From Gudongella sp964575895 (GTDB lineage Bacteria; Bacillota; Clostridia; Tissierellales; Tissierellaceae): a stretch of DNA of 64,000 nt. Both the position numbers and the translations under genes were made by a program. The stretch covers positions 48,761 through 112,760 of the forward strand of contig CAZNTE010000004.1 in the NCBI GenBank assembly GCA_964575895.1, written 5' to 3'. Position 1 is the first letter of the stretch; every line of letters starts with the position of its first letter. Shown here one piece after another: positions 8,447 through 17,282 of this stretch. The notes under the pieces are model-generated. The model was not told the origin of the DNA. It worked only from the letters and a program-made list of their open reading frames with translations, and did not search any database.

Positions 8447-8938
8447 TTAAAATGGAGCAAATCCTTGATCTGACCACCAATCTTCCTTGTACATGTTGTA
8501 CTGAGTTGTGAATTGGTCAAGGTGAACTTTCTCCCACTTGATCAGTATATCATAAAGCTTCTTGGCTTCTTCTAACTTTGATTCTTCTTTAGCCTTAGTG
8601 TAGAATTCTATTGAATCCTTCTCCATCTGGATGCCCACTCCAAATACTGACATAGCCAATGAAGTTAGAGATTTATCTAATCTTTCCCAATTATAAATAT
8701 CTGGTGATGGAGGTCCATCTTGGAAAGCCAAGGCTTGGTCATCTTCCTTGCCGTCCTTAATCTTATCAAATAGAACTTTTAAGTATTCTACATGCTTTAA
8801 TTCTTCGTTTGCTAGTTCCAATAGCGCTTCTCTACTACCACCATCTCCTGCCTGATTTGCGGCCATCTTATAAAACTCATATCCTTCTACTTCATTTAGA
8901 ATTGCTTGTTTGATTACATTTAATTCATCCTTATACAT
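8447..8938 (-). CDS. Ferritin-like (rubrerythrin-type) di-iron protein
   Basis: Four-helix-bundle protein of 163 residues. Paired carboxylate/histidine ligands are visible: EVEGYEFY (16-23) and EELKH (45-49) in the first half, MEKDSIEFY and WEKVHLDQF in the second. The C-terminal rubredoxin domain of full rubrerythrins is absent. Such proteins handle peroxide or iron in anaerobes. It is a single-gene unit, ended by a hairpin and separated from the DUF4153 gene by 56 bases. Confidence 0.82.
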   Translation of the reverse strand: MYKDELNVIKQAILNEVEGYEFYKMAANQAGDGGSREALLELANEELKHVEYLKVLFDKIKDGKEDDQALAFQDGPPSPDIYNWERLDKSLTSLAMSVFGVGIQMEKDSIEFYTKAKEESKLEEAKKLYDILIKWEKVHLDQFTTQYNMYKEDWWSDQGFAPF

Positions 8939-8994
8939 ATAATCACCCTTTCAATTATTCTATCCTACTATTTTTACCCACTTAAAATAAATTA

Positions 8995-10680
8995 TCACTT
9001 TATTTTTACAAAGATATAAACATCCATCCAATCTATATAAATATTACCATCACTACTACTTCTTCCATCAGTAGAGTTAATTACAAGCATTAGTTTAATA
9101 GCATCATTTTCTCCGTAGTAGAAGAAACTAGATTCCTTTCCATTAATTATTTCTTTCAATACAGGTTCTATACTCATATTGTACAATATCTCACTTGATT
9201 TTGAAATTTCTAAATTCAAATTTTCTTGATCTAAAGTAATTAAAAGGTCCTCATCTACCACCTTATTACTTACACTAGTATTGATACTTGCAAAGAATTC
9301 ATACTCCTCAACTGCAAATATTGATCCATCAAGGTTATTTCTTCTTATATTTATAGTTTTGTACTCATATTCCCCCTTAGAGAAACCAAAAATATTTTCT
9401 AGATCTTCAAAATCAGTATTTGTATTAAAAAATTTTATATCTGACAATCTATGATTATCTTCAAAGTAATCTACTATGGCATAAATATTATCTTGAATGT
9501 CCTTGTCCAAATCTGGATTTGAAATTATATTATGATCCAATATCATATTGTTAGCTCTTAGTATTTCTTCAAGTCTGTTGTTTTGACTCCATTTAGAAAC
9601 TATATAGGCATTAAATGGACTAAATACTCCTAGGGTAATTACTATTATTAAGGATATGGGAATAACTATAGTCCTTAGCCTTCTATTTATGCTTAAGGCT
9701 ACATAGACAAAAAACAACCAAATACCCACAACCAAAACAAAATATCTGTTTTCTGTAATACCGTATTGAGAGATTCTTTGAAATACAGAAACAAACATCA
9801 TTAGTAGAATGGGAATTATTGTCCTTGAAATATACCTAGTAAATAATTCAAAGATTTTCCTTTCCTTCTCTATAGCTCTGACAAAAAATAGAACAACCAA
9901 ACTTAATATGGAATACCATATGCTAAGGTTCCCAATCACTCCTTTAGGCCATTGCCAGGTAAATAATATCCCTGCAAAATAAATATAAAGTACAATTGAG
10001 TACACAAATATTAAAGGTATTACTATAAATTCAAGCAATACTTTTATAAACTTAGGGTACTCAAAATCCTCAGCCTTTTCATTAGACATAGGAATTCTTC
10101 CTAAAAAGTAATTTATCCCAAATATAAAAATTACTGAAGAAAAAATATTTTCAAATACATTTGGATTAAATGTAACATCAAATAGTAAGGATATGGTTTG
10201 TAAGATCAAAATTAGCCCAATGAATAATACTGTTGAATAGAAAATCGAGCTTAATATACCTACTAATAGCCTCATAATATAGTTTTCCAAGAACTCATCA
10301 TTTTTTAGCTTTCCCATAAAAAAAGCGGAAACAAAGAAAATAAGTAATATCCCCACATATTTTGTTACATTTACCATAGTTAAATCATTAAGAATGAATA
10401 AATAGTTAGCTAAGACTATTATTCCTCCAGTAAAATATAAAAGTACTTTCTTTGTTAAACTTATTTTGTATGACTCAGACAACAAGTCCAATACCACAAA
10501 TACTACCAATGATAGCACCAAGGCCATAGCTATTTTTGAGTAAAATATACTTTTACTATATGTGGACAAAACTAAAACTAGGGCTGTCATCAACGATGAA
10601 ACAACCCCAAGTGGAAATCTTTTAAATGTATTTTTCAATCTTACTACATCCAAACTTAATATATTCCATGATTTAATCAA
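8995..10680 (-). CDS. DUF4153 multi-pass membrane protein
   Basis: Membrane protein of 561 residues with about 11-12 hydrophobic helices between residues 25 and 355. A soluble, largely beta-rich C-terminal part (about 375-561) is likely extracytoplasmic. This is the DUF4153 arrangement; function unknown. The TTG start has AAGGG about 10 bases upstream. It follows the RelA/SpoT-like gene by 22 bases with no terminator, so they are probably one operon. That suggests, but does not show, a link between alarmone-like signalling and the envelope. Confidence 0.8.
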   Translation of the reverse strand: MIKSWNILSLDVVRLKNTFKRFPLGVVSSLMTALVLVLSTYSKSIFYSKIAMALVLSLVVFVVLDLLSESYKISLTKKVLLYFTGGIIVLANYLFILNDLTMVNVTKYVGILLIFFVSAFFMGKLKNDEFLENYIMRLLVGILSSIFYSTVLFIGLILILQTISLLFDVTFNPNVFENIFSSVIFIFGINYFLGRIPMSNEKAEDFEYPKFIKVLLEFIVIPLIFVYSIVLYIYFAGILFTWQWPKGVIGNLSIWYSILSLVVLFFVRAIEKERKIFELFTRYISRTIIPILLMMFVSVFQRISQYGITENRYFVLVVGIWLFFVYVALSINRRLRTIVIPISLIIVITLGVFSPFNAYIVSKWSQNNRLEEILRANNMILDHNIISNPDLDKDIQDNIYAIVDYFEDNHRLSDIKFFNTNTDFEDLENIFGFSKGEYEYKTINIRRNNLDGSIFAVEEYEFFASINTSVSNKVVDEDLLITLDQENLNLEISKSSEILYNMSIEPVLKEIINGKESSFFYYGENDAIKLMLVINSTDGRSSSDGNIYIDWMDVYIFVKIK

Positions 10681-10702
10681 AGCTTACCATCCCTTAATTA
10701 AG

Positions 10703-12049
10703 CTACTGTATCTCAAATGCCTTTATTTGTTCTTTTATGAAATCCTTATCCTTTAGATACTCTTCAAACTCATTAATTGGACCTATCAGCTGTAATAAAG
10801 AATTTCCTAGTTTCTTAACAGTACAGTTGCTAATATAGTCTATGCTGGGATCCATTTTAAATCTAATGTTTATAATATCTAATAATTCATTCTCGATTAT
10901 GAAACTTTGGTTAGAGTCCAATTTCATACCTTCCATGGCTTTTTTAACTATGTCCTTATACATGTATCTTAAATAATACATAAAGCCTTCAAAATCCTCA
11001 GCATTGGTACCATCTTCAATCTCGAAAATGATCTTGAAGAATAGGTTCCACCTAAAGTCCTTATTTATTACTTCCAAAATTGTATTGCCAAATTCCTTAG
11101 TGAATTCATCATGATAAGTTATGTCTCTTTCAAAATTAATGTAATTGTTGAAATTCATTGAATGCTTACCAATATCATTTAACCTGTTTAGAATTCTTAA
11201 AAAACTATCACTGTAACTTCCGTTACCATCTTCCGCTCTCATGAAGATAAAATTAACTATAACATCTGTTGACTTCTTAAAGTCAACTACAAATCCAACT
11301 TCCTGTCTTACCTTTATAATATATACATCATGAATGGTCTTTGAAAGGAGTGACTTTAGTTGAGCTTTCTTAGTTGGGGTTGAACTGGCATCCATGCTGC
11401 TCAAATGGTTGTATATTAGCATTAACTGTCTATCTATCATAGTTAAATTATCCTTGATAGATGACATTATGTCTCTGAAAAAGTCTTCAGTAAGCATGTA
11501 ATTAAAGTTTTTATATAATACCCTATGATCGATGTCTCCCCAGAAAACATTTACCATGGACTTAATCTGAAGCTCGAAATTTACAGAAATACCATCCTTA
11601 GAATACTTGCCATCTATTTTGAATATCTCAAATCCATTCTTCTGAATTTGAGGTTGTTTTTCATCAAGATTTAAAGAAATGCTCCCATTAAGTGGATTTG
11701 AGTAGTATCCATTCTCTTCCTGAATATTAAATAGTTTTAATATATCTTCGTATATCTTGGTTTCATCTTCAATAAACCTACATTCTATCCTAAATCCAAT
11801 TAAGTCTGACAAACTATCTACTAAAGCTTGTGGACTTTCGTATTTCAAATAAAAATTATGTCTTAAAATCTTTTCCTTAAGACTTTCAGCAGACTTTATT
11901 CTATAATTTACATTGAGAAAGTGGTCCTTAATAAAGAGACTGTCGTTAAAGAACTTTTCCAGCTCTCCAGCTACTCTGTTAAGTTCACCAGACTTGTTTT
12001 CAATAAGTTTAAGTGTTGTATCAATAAAATCAAATAGTTCTAATTTCAT
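10703..12049 (-). CDS. Divergent RelA/SpoT-domain protein (alarmone synthetase-like)
   Basis: The N-terminal 185 residues follow the RelA/SpoT synthetase pattern: RIKS at 50-53, DLIGFR at 82-87, and ELQIKS...W at 159-170 followed by DH at 174-175. The usual GYQSLH acceptor-pocket motif is not recognisable; KNGFEIFKIDGKY (137-149) stands in its place. The EH pair has become DH. Residues 190-448 form a helical region of unknown function, unlike the TGS/ACT tail of RelA. The protein may make (p)ppGpp, use another acceptor, or be inactive. It has its own promoter and is followed by the DUF4153 gene. Confidence 0.75.
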   Translation of the reverse strand: MKLELFDFIDTTLKLIENKSGELNRVAGELEKFFNDSLFIKDHFLNVNYRIKSAESLKEKILRHNFYLKYESPQALVDSLSDLIGFRIECRFIEDETKIYEDILKLFNIQEENGYYSNPLNGSISLNLDEKQPQIQKNGFEIFKIDGKYSKDGISVNFELQIKSMVNVFWGDIDHRVLYKNFNYMLTEDFFRDIMSSIKDNLTMIDRQLMLIYNHLSSMDASSTPTKKAQLKSLLSKTIHDVYIIKVRQEVGFVVDFKKSTDVIVNFIFMRAEDGNGSYSDSFLRILNRLNDIGKHSMNFNNYINFERDITYHDEFTKEFGNTILEVINKDFRWNLFFKIIFEIEDGTNAEDFEGFMYYLRYMYKDIVKKAMEGMKLDSNQSFIIENELLDIINIRFKMDPSIDYISNCTVKKLGNSLLQLIGPINEFEEYLKDKDFIKEQIKAFEIQ

Positions 12050-12077
12050 TTTAAACCTCCCTCACAGACCTAAGTCA

Positions 12078-12106
12078 ATTATACCATATTACATAATAAA
12101 GTCACA
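12078..12106 (-). promoter_or_regulatory. Putative promoter of the RelA/SpoT-like / DUF4153 operon
   Basis: Minus strand: -10 TATAAT (12078-12083), 17-base spacer, -35 TGTGAC (12101-12106). The -10 is perfect and the -35 weak. It lies between the nqrF terminator and the start at 12049. Confidence 0.5.
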
Positions 12107-12133
12107 TATAAAAAGGCTTTCTTGGCAGGAAAA

Positions 12134-12157
12134 GGCCAGGAGAATATTCTCCTGGCC
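12134..12157 (-). terminator. Terminator of the nqr operon
   Basis: A perfect palindromic stem (GGCCAGGAGAAT and its complement) 15 bases after the nqrF stop, followed on the minus strand by TTTTCCTG. Confidence 0.85.
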
Positions 12158-12171
12158 ATAAATTTTTAGTT

Positions 12172-13272
12172 TTAAAACTTATCGTAGTATATTTTCTCTT
12201 CTTTTACACCCTTCTTGGTCAAACTCTTTACAACAGAGTCAATCATTGCCTCGTTACCGCAAAGATATCCTTCCTGATTTTCGTTCTCTTCTAGAAGTTT
12301 ATCAATAGCATTGTTTACTCTACCCTTCTCACCAGTCCAACTTTCATCATCATCCTTGATCCTTGATAGGGTTGGTACGAATTTAAAGTCATAGAGAGTC
12401 TCTTCTAGATGTTTGAAGTAATCAAGCATAAATAGATCATCTGGGGTTTTTGCACCGAAGTAGAATCTCGCCTTTCTCTTTATATCATTATCCTTCATGT
12501 AGTTTAATAATGATAGGATGGGTGCTACTCCTGTACCAGTGGCTACCATTATCATCTCAGCATCAGTATCTTGATAGTAGAAGTCTCCAAAAGGTCCATT
12601 TATTGTTACCTTATCTCCTTCTTCCAAGTGATGGTGAACGTAAGTTGTAGCTATACCCTCAGGTATGAACCCTATTACAAGCTCAAGATGAGTCTTATCT
12701 GTTGGTGATGAGGCAATAGAGTAGGCTCTGTAAACTTCTTCATCATTTCCTTCATAAAGAGGTGCTTTTAACTGAACGTATTGTCCTGGTTTGAAGCTTA
12801 TCTCTTCCCCTTCAGGTAGCTTAAATCTAAATTTTTTAATAGTATCTGTTAGAACCTCTATTGATTCAACTGTAGCTTCAAATTCCTTAACATTAAATAA
12901 GTACTCAGGAATTTCTATTTTAATATCTTGTTTTACCTTGCATTGACATGATAACCTTACATGATCATCCATTTCCTCTTGTGTTAGGAAGGGGAGTTCT
13001 GTTGCTAAAACTGGCCCTCCTCCATCATGGATTTGAACCTTGCAGTATCCACAGGTTCCCTTACCACCACAAGCAGATGGTATGAATATCTTTTCACCTA
13101 TCAATGTTGATAGTAGGGATGATCCACCTTCCACAGTGTATTCTTTTTCTTCATTTATTGTAAGTTTAACCTCTCCATAATAACCGATAGTTCTGTCAGC
13201 TATGGTTAGTAAAACGGCGAATAGAGCAGTTATAATTGTTATGGAAGCAGTTGAGATTATTATAGTATTCAT
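12172..13272 (-). CDS. nqrF: NADH:acceptor reductase subunit NqrF
   Basis: NADH-oxidising subunit of the Na+-translocating Nqr complex. One N-terminal membrane anchor (about residues 3-27) precedes a plant-type [2Fe-2S] domain with cysteines in ACGGKGTCGYC (about 68-78) and CQC near 110. An FAD domain follows (RAYSIAS near 183), then an NAD domain (GTGVAPI near 246 and YLCGNEAMID near 340). Length 366 is a little short of the roughly 400 of proteobacterial NqrF. This subunit is absent from Rnf complexes and so identifies the operon as Nqr-type. Last gene of the operon, ended by a strong terminator. Confidence 0.92.
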   Translation of the reverse strand: MNTIIISTASITIITALFAVLLTIADRTIGYYGEVKLTINEEKEYTVEGGSSLLSTLIGEKIFIPSACGGKGTCGYCKVQIHDGGGPVLATELPFLTQEEMDDHVRLSCQCKVKQDIKIEIPEYLFNVKEFEATVESIEVLTDTIKKFRFKLPEGEEISFKPGQYVQLKAPLYEGNDEEVYRAYSIASSPTDKTHLELVIGFIPEGIATTYVHHHLEEGDKVTINGPFGDFYYQDTDAEMIMVATGTGVAPILSLLNYMKDNDIKRKARFYFGAKTPDDLFMLDYFKHLEETLYDFKFVPTLSRIKDDDESWTGEKGRVNNAIDKLLEENENQEGYLCGNEAMIDSVVKSLTKKGVKEEKIYYDKF

Positions 13273-13282
13273 CTAATCCCCC

Positions 13283-13873
13283 CTATTGAATCTGTACTAT
13301 TCCAGAAAAACCGATGAAAGCCATTGCCATTAATCCTGTTACGATTAAAGTGATTCCAGGGCCTTCAAGTCCTTTTGGAACTGTAGCTCTTTTCAAACGC
13401 TGTCTTATTCCTGCCAATGCTACTATAGCCATGGTCCAGCCAATTCCTGAGCCCACTGCAAAGGCAAAAGATTGAAGGAAGGAATATTCTCTGATTATCA
13501 TAAATAGAGAAACTCCTAGGATTGCGCAATTTACAGTAATCAATGGTAAAAATATCCCCAAGGCATAATAGAGGTTTGGAATGTATTTTTCCATTATCAT
13601 CTCTATTAATTGAACAAAGGCTGCAATACTTATTATAAAGATTATAAATCTCAAAAATTCAAGATTAAATGGTACTAAAATGTAATGATATACAAGGTAA
13701 TTAATAATTGATGTTCCAGCTAATACAAAGGTTACTGCCTGCCCTAAACCAAGGGATGTATTAATTTCCTTAGACACTGCAACGAATGAACACATTCCCA
13801 AAAAGTTGGACAAAATCATATTGTTGGTAAATATAGCTGCAATAAATATTACCATTGGATTAAGTTCAATCAT
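13283..13873 (-). CDS. nqrE: Nqr/Rnf membrane subunit NqrE (RnfA-like)
   Basis: Membrane subunit of 196 residues with six predicted helices. NqrE and its paired paralogue NqrD share an inverted-topology fold that holds an intramembrane iron-sulfur centre; the conserved cysteines seen here are Cys28 in LGMCSF and Cys116 in NCAILG. It overlaps nqrD by 4 bases. Its sequence alone could be RnfA; the presence of nqrF next to it decides the name. Confidence 0.9.
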   Translation of the reverse strand: MIELNPMVIFIAAIFTNNMILSNFLGMCSFVAVSKEINTSLGLGQAVTFVLAGTSIINYLVYHYILVPFNLEFLRFIIFIISIAAFVQLIEMIMEKYIPNLYYALGIFLPLITVNCAILGVSLFMIIREYSFLQSFAFAVGSGIGWTMAIVALAGIRQRLKRATVPKGLEGPGITLIVTGLMAMAFIGFSGIVQIQ

Positions 13874-14493
13874 GATTTAGCCACCTCACTCTTCTCGTTT
13901 CTATGCTGAATATTATGGGTTATCCAAATTACAATAGCTAGTAGGAAAAATGCACTAGGAGGCATTATCATTATTGTCCATGATGTCCACCAGTCCCCAA
14001 GTATCTGGAATCCAAATAAGGTTCCAAATCCCATTAGTTCCCTAAAGAAGGCAATGAACAATAAGACTGCAGAATACCCTATCCCATTGGCAATTCCATC
14101 TAAGAAGGATGGCCATGGTTTGTTCTTTTGAGCAAATGCTTCTGCCCTACCCATAATAATGCAGTTTGTTATAATAAGCCCTACATAGGCACCAAGAGTC
14201 TTAGAAAATTCAGGATAGTATGCTTTTAAGAATATATCAACAATAATTACATAAGCTGCTATAATAAGTACTTGTACCATCATCCTTATATGCTTTGGTG
14301 TAAATTGTCTAATAGCTGAAATAGTAAAGGACGATAAAGCGGTTACAAATGTAAGTCCAAGCCCCATGATCAATGAGTTAGTTAAGGAGTTAGTAACAGC
14401 TAAAGCAGAACAAATTCCTATTAGTTGTCTAAACACGGGGTTATCAGACCAAACACCCAATGAAAAAATCTCTTTTGAGCTTTGCTTTGCCAT
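13870..14493 (-). CDS. nqrD: Nqr/Rnf membrane subunit NqrD (RnfE-like)
   Basis: Six-helix membrane subunit (207 residues), partner of NqrE. The conserved cysteines of the intramembrane cluster are in IGICSALAV near residue 28 and TNCIIMGRAEAFA near 111. The start ATG has GGGGGAA about 8 bases upstream, and nqrC ends 3 bases before. The N-terminal NPVFRQLIG pattern is typical of NqrD/RnfE. Confidence 0.9.
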   Translation of the reverse strand: MAKQSSKEIFSLGVWSDNPVFRQLIGICSALAVTNSLTNSLIMGLGLTFVTALSSFTISAIRQFTPKHIRMMVQVLIIAAYVIIVDIFLKAYYPEFSKTLGAYVGLIITNCIIMGRAEAFAQKNKPWPSFLDGIANGIGYSAVLLFIAFFRELMGFGTLFGFQILGDWWTSWTIMIMPPSAFFLLAIVIWITHNIQHRNEKSEVAKS

Positions 14494-14496
14494 AGA

Positions 14497-15087
14497 CTAT
14501 TCCCCCTTTCTTTCAGTAATAAACTTGTGAATATCAACGTTCATAAAGTTTGCTACAGATTTTGATGTTAAAGTAGCTCCAGCAATTGCATCTACATTAC
14601 CACCTGGTGAAGGGTTATATACCACATAGTTGCCTTCTGTTGCATCTGCAACATCAAGATTTCTAAACTGGCTAAGAAATTCTTCTTCTTCGATTCTTCC
14701 ACCTAGTCCAGGTGTTTCTGATTGGGTAATGAAAGTTAATCCAAGTAGAGTTGAATAATCTTCTGATATTCCCACATATCCAACTATTCCTCCCCATAGG
14801 CCTGAGCCTGCCACAGGGAATGCATACCCTTCAATGGAATCACCTTCCTTGTAAATAAACTCGTCTCCATCTTCAGTAATTTTATCTGAGAACAATCTAT
14901 CCACTGCATCAACGGAAGTATCTTCAACTGGAATATCAAACACATAGAGTATTTTTGTCTGAAGATCATATCTTTGATTTTCAGCTACTTTGTCAGCTGT
15001 TGAAACTTCCAGAAAGGCTAAAACAAAAGTGAATATAGCAGTTAGTAGAGACATAAATACTATTGGGTACCAGAATGTTTTCTTCAT
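14497..15087 (-). CDS. nqrC: Nqr subunit NqrC with covalent-FMN motif
   Basis: Membrane-anchored periplasm-facing flavoprotein subunit (196 residues, one N-terminal helix at about 8-28). The FMN-binding domain has SETPGLGGRI (near 122-131) and IAGATLTSKSV (near 169-179). The last Thr of the GATxT motif is the expected attachment point for FMN, a reaction needing an ApbE flavin transferase that is not in this window. It could also be called RnfG; at 196 residues it is shorter than proteobacterial NqrC. It overlaps nqrB by 4 bases. Confidence 0.88.
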   Translation of the reverse strand: MKKTFWYPIVFMSLLTAIFTFVLAFLEVSTADKVAENQRYDLQTKILYVFDIPVEDTSVDAVDRLFSDKITEDGDEFIYKEGDSIEGYAFPVAGSGLWGGIVGYVGISEDYSTLLGLTFITQSETPGLGGRIEEEEFLSQFRNLDVADATEGNYVVYNPSPGGNVDAIAGATLTSKSVANFMNVDIHKFITERKGE

Positions 15088-16067
15088 GCTGTCACCTCTT
15101 TCTTCTCCTGAGCCTTTTCCTTCTTATATCTCTTGTAGGCATTTACGCCTTCATCGATAATTGGTGCAAATGTATTTCCAATTAGTATTGCAAACATAAC
15201 ACCGCCTGCAAATAATGCATATCCTCTTATTATTACAGTTACAATACCTATGATAACCCCATAAATCCACTTCCCTTCCTTAGTCTTAGGGGATGAAATG
15301 GGATCAGTTGCCATAAAAACAGTACCAAATAAGAATCCACCAGCAATCAATCCATAAAGTGGATTAGGAATCTGACCAACACCAGCAAAGTATAGTATTG
15401 AGCTAAGACCTAAAAATCCAAGAGTACAACCAGCCATTGTTTGCCATGAAGCAACCTTCTTATAAATCAAGTAAGCACCAGCTAATACAATCAATATTGC
15501 ACTGGTTTCTCCTATTGACCCTGAGATGTTACCTAGTAATAGTTCCATTGGTGATAACATGGCTCCAGAATCCCTAAACATAAGCATAGGTGTAGCAGTT
15601 GAAACCATTTCAACACCTTCATTTAGATAGGTGAATAAACCTCCTGGGAATGCCAATGAAGCCTTAGTCCATGAAATTGTTAAAGGCTCTGGGAATGATA
15701 TGTAAACAAATGCCCTTGCCACTAAGGCTGGGTTAAATATATTCTTCCCGAAACCACCGAATACCATCTTCCCAAATAAAATACCAAATACAATACCTAC
15801 TGCCGCAATCCAAAATGGTGTAGATGGCGGTAGTGTTAAAGTATAAAGCATTCCTGATACCAGCACTGCCTCAGAGACCTTTTTCTTGCTTTTCTTTTCA
15901 TATATGTACTCTGTTGCAAAGCCGAAAACATTAACAACTAATAATAGCAGTAAAACCCGTAAACCAAAAAAATATGTAGCTGCCATTACAAGCGGAATAA
16001 GGGAGATAATAACAGTTCTCATCATTTTCTGCTTGATGAAATAATTTTGAATAAACTTAGAAAACAA
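15084..16067 (-). CDS. nqrB: Nqr subunit NqrB (RnfD-like), TTG start
   Basis: Large membrane subunit that forms the Na+ path. It has about nine helices and the covalent-FMN motif STAT in VSTATPM around residue 165. The GFGKNIFNPALVARAF and MATDPISSPKT motifs are typical of NqrB/RnfD. The longest frame starts at 16103 with no ribosome site, close to the predicted transcription start. I place the start at TTG 16067, 7 bases after a near-perfect GGAGGTGATC. This gives 327 residues, nearer RnfD length than the roughly 410 of NqrB. No nqrA (or rnfC) precedes it; the next gene upstream is divergent. Confidence 0.88.
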   Translation of the reverse strand: MFSKFIQNYFIKQKMMRTVIISLIPLVMAATYFFGLRVLLLLLVVNVFGFATEYIYEKKSKKKVSEAVLVSGMLYTLTLPPSTPFWIAAVGIVFGILFGKMVFGGFGKNIFNPALVARAFVYISFPEPLTISWTKASLAFPGGLFTYLNEGVEMVSTATPMLMFRDSGAMLSPMELLLGNISGSIGETSAILIVLAGAYLIYKKVASWQTMAGCTLGFLGLSSILYFAGVGQIPNPLYGLIAGGFLFGTVFMATDPISSPKTKEGKWIYGVIIGIVTVIIRGYALFAGGVMFAILIGNTFAPIIDEGVNAYKRYKKEKAQEKKEVTA

Positions 16068-16109
16068 AAGATCACCTCCAAAGTAAAATTGTAATAAGTT
16101 CATACTCTA

Positions 16110-16139
16110 TTAATACCACATTTTACCTATTTCATTCAA
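16110..16139 (-). promoter_or_regulatory. Putative promoter of the nqr operon
   Basis: Minus strand: -35 TTGAAT (16134-16139), 18-base spacer, -10 TATTAA (16110-16115). It would start transcription near 16103, which fits the downstream TTG start for nqrB. Confidence 0.35.
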
Positions 16140-16213
16140 TAGATATTTAGTCCCTATAAATAATATAGTGTAAAATATATTTATTGTGGTATATATGTCA
16201 GAGAGGTGATTAA

Positions 16214-17230
16214 ATGAAAGCATTTGAAAAATATATGATTAAAGACATGAAGTTAGAGAATAGGATAGTTATGCCTCCCATGTGCATGTACTCCAGTGAT
16301 AATTCAGGTGAAGTGAAGGAATTTCACACAATACATTATAATGCTAGAGCATTGGGTGGAACTGGCTTGATTATTCAAGAAGCTACAGCTGTTGAATCTA
16401 GAGGTAGAATATCTGATAGAGATTTGGGTATTTGGGATGATTCACATCTCCCTGGGCTTAAGAATCTAGTTGAAAGCTTAAAGAGTTACGGTAGTAAGGT
16501 TGGAATCCAACTTGCCCATGCTGGAAGAAAATGTGGCATAAAAACTGAGGATGTAATAGCACCATCTGCCCTTGCATTTAGTGATGACTACTTGACCCCA
16601 AGGTCAATGACAAAAGAAGATATTGATAAAGTAGTTAAGAATTTTAAATTAGCTGCAAAAAGATCTCTTGAGGCTGGATATGACCTTATAGAAATACATG
16701 GTGCCCATGGGTACTTGATCCATGAATTCCTATCACCACTAACCAATCAAAGAAATGATGAGTATGGTGGATCTATTGAAAACAGAGTTAGATTATTAAG
16801 AGAAATTTCAAAGGAAGTAAAATCTGTTTGGCCAGAAGATAAGCCACTTATTCTTAGAATATCAGCCAGTGATTATGCACAAGGTGGAATAGATATTGAT
16901 GAGATGATTAGAATCATTGATTTGGTAAAATCAAATCTTGATATGATTCACGTTAGTTCTGGTGGTCTTGTCTTGACTGAGATGAATGTTTATCCTGGAT
17001 ATCAAGTGGTATTTTCAGAAAAAATAAGGGAAAGATGTAATATCCCAACTATATCAGTTGGTCTTATAAAAGATATTGACCATGTTGAAGATATTTTAAA
17101 TAACCATAGGTCTGATTTAGTGGCCTTGGGTAGAGAATTGCTAAGAAATCCCAACTGGGTCTTAAATGAACAGTATAAGACTGGTGAAAAGTTTAGCTAT
17201 CCAGATCAGTACTTCAGAGCATATAGGTAA
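16214..17230 (+). CDS. namA: Old-yellow-enzyme NADPH dehydrogenase, NamA/YqjM type
   Basis: FMN-dependent ene-reductase that reduces activated C=C bonds using NADPH. Length 338 equals that of YqjM. Family motifs include MPPMCMYSS (19-27, with the Cys that tunes FMN), QLAHAGRKC (about 99-107), EIHGAHGYLIHEFLSPLTNQR (about 161-181, split by the His-x-x-His-like pair) and LGRELLRNP near the end. The start ATG has AGAGGTGA upstream. It is divergent from the nqr operon and ends in a bidirectional terminator. The physiological substrate is unknown. Confidence 0.92.
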   Translation: MKAFEKYMIKDMKLENRIVMPPMCMYSSDNSGEVKEFHTIHYNARALGGTGLIIQEATAVESRGRISDRDLGIWDDSHLPGLKNLVESLKSYGSKVGIQLAHAGRKCGIKTEDVIAPSALAFSDDYLTPRSMTKEDIDKVVKNFKLAAKRSLEAGYDLIEIHGAHGYLIHEFLSPLTNQRNDEYGGSIENRVRLLREISKEVKSVWPEDKPLILRISASDYAQGGIDIDEMIRIIDLVKSNLDMIHVSSGGLVLTEMNVYPGYQVVFSEKIRERCNIPTISVGLIKDIDHVEDILNNHRSDLVALGRELLRNPNWVLNEQYKTGEKFSYPDQYFRAYR

Positions 17231-17233
17231 ATT

Positions 17234-17270
17234 AAAAAGGATGGTTCCCACAAGTGGTGCCATCCTTTTA
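17234..17270. terminator. Bidirectional terminator between namA and the GNAT gene
   Basis: The stem AAAAGGATGG pairs with CCATCCTTTT and is followed by ATTTTT on the plus strand and by TTTTTAATTT on the minus strand. It serves the convergent genes on both sides. Confidence 0.85.
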
Positions 17271-17282
17271 TTTTTAGCCTAC

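Noticed and set aside
12172..16067. Rnf complex
   Set aside because: rnfB and rnfC are absent, while an NqrF with [2Fe-2S], FAD and NADH domains is present.
16068..16103. Start of nqrB at ATG 16103
   Set aside because: No ribosome site; a near-perfect GGAGGTGATC 7 bases ahead of TTG 16067 is a much better start.
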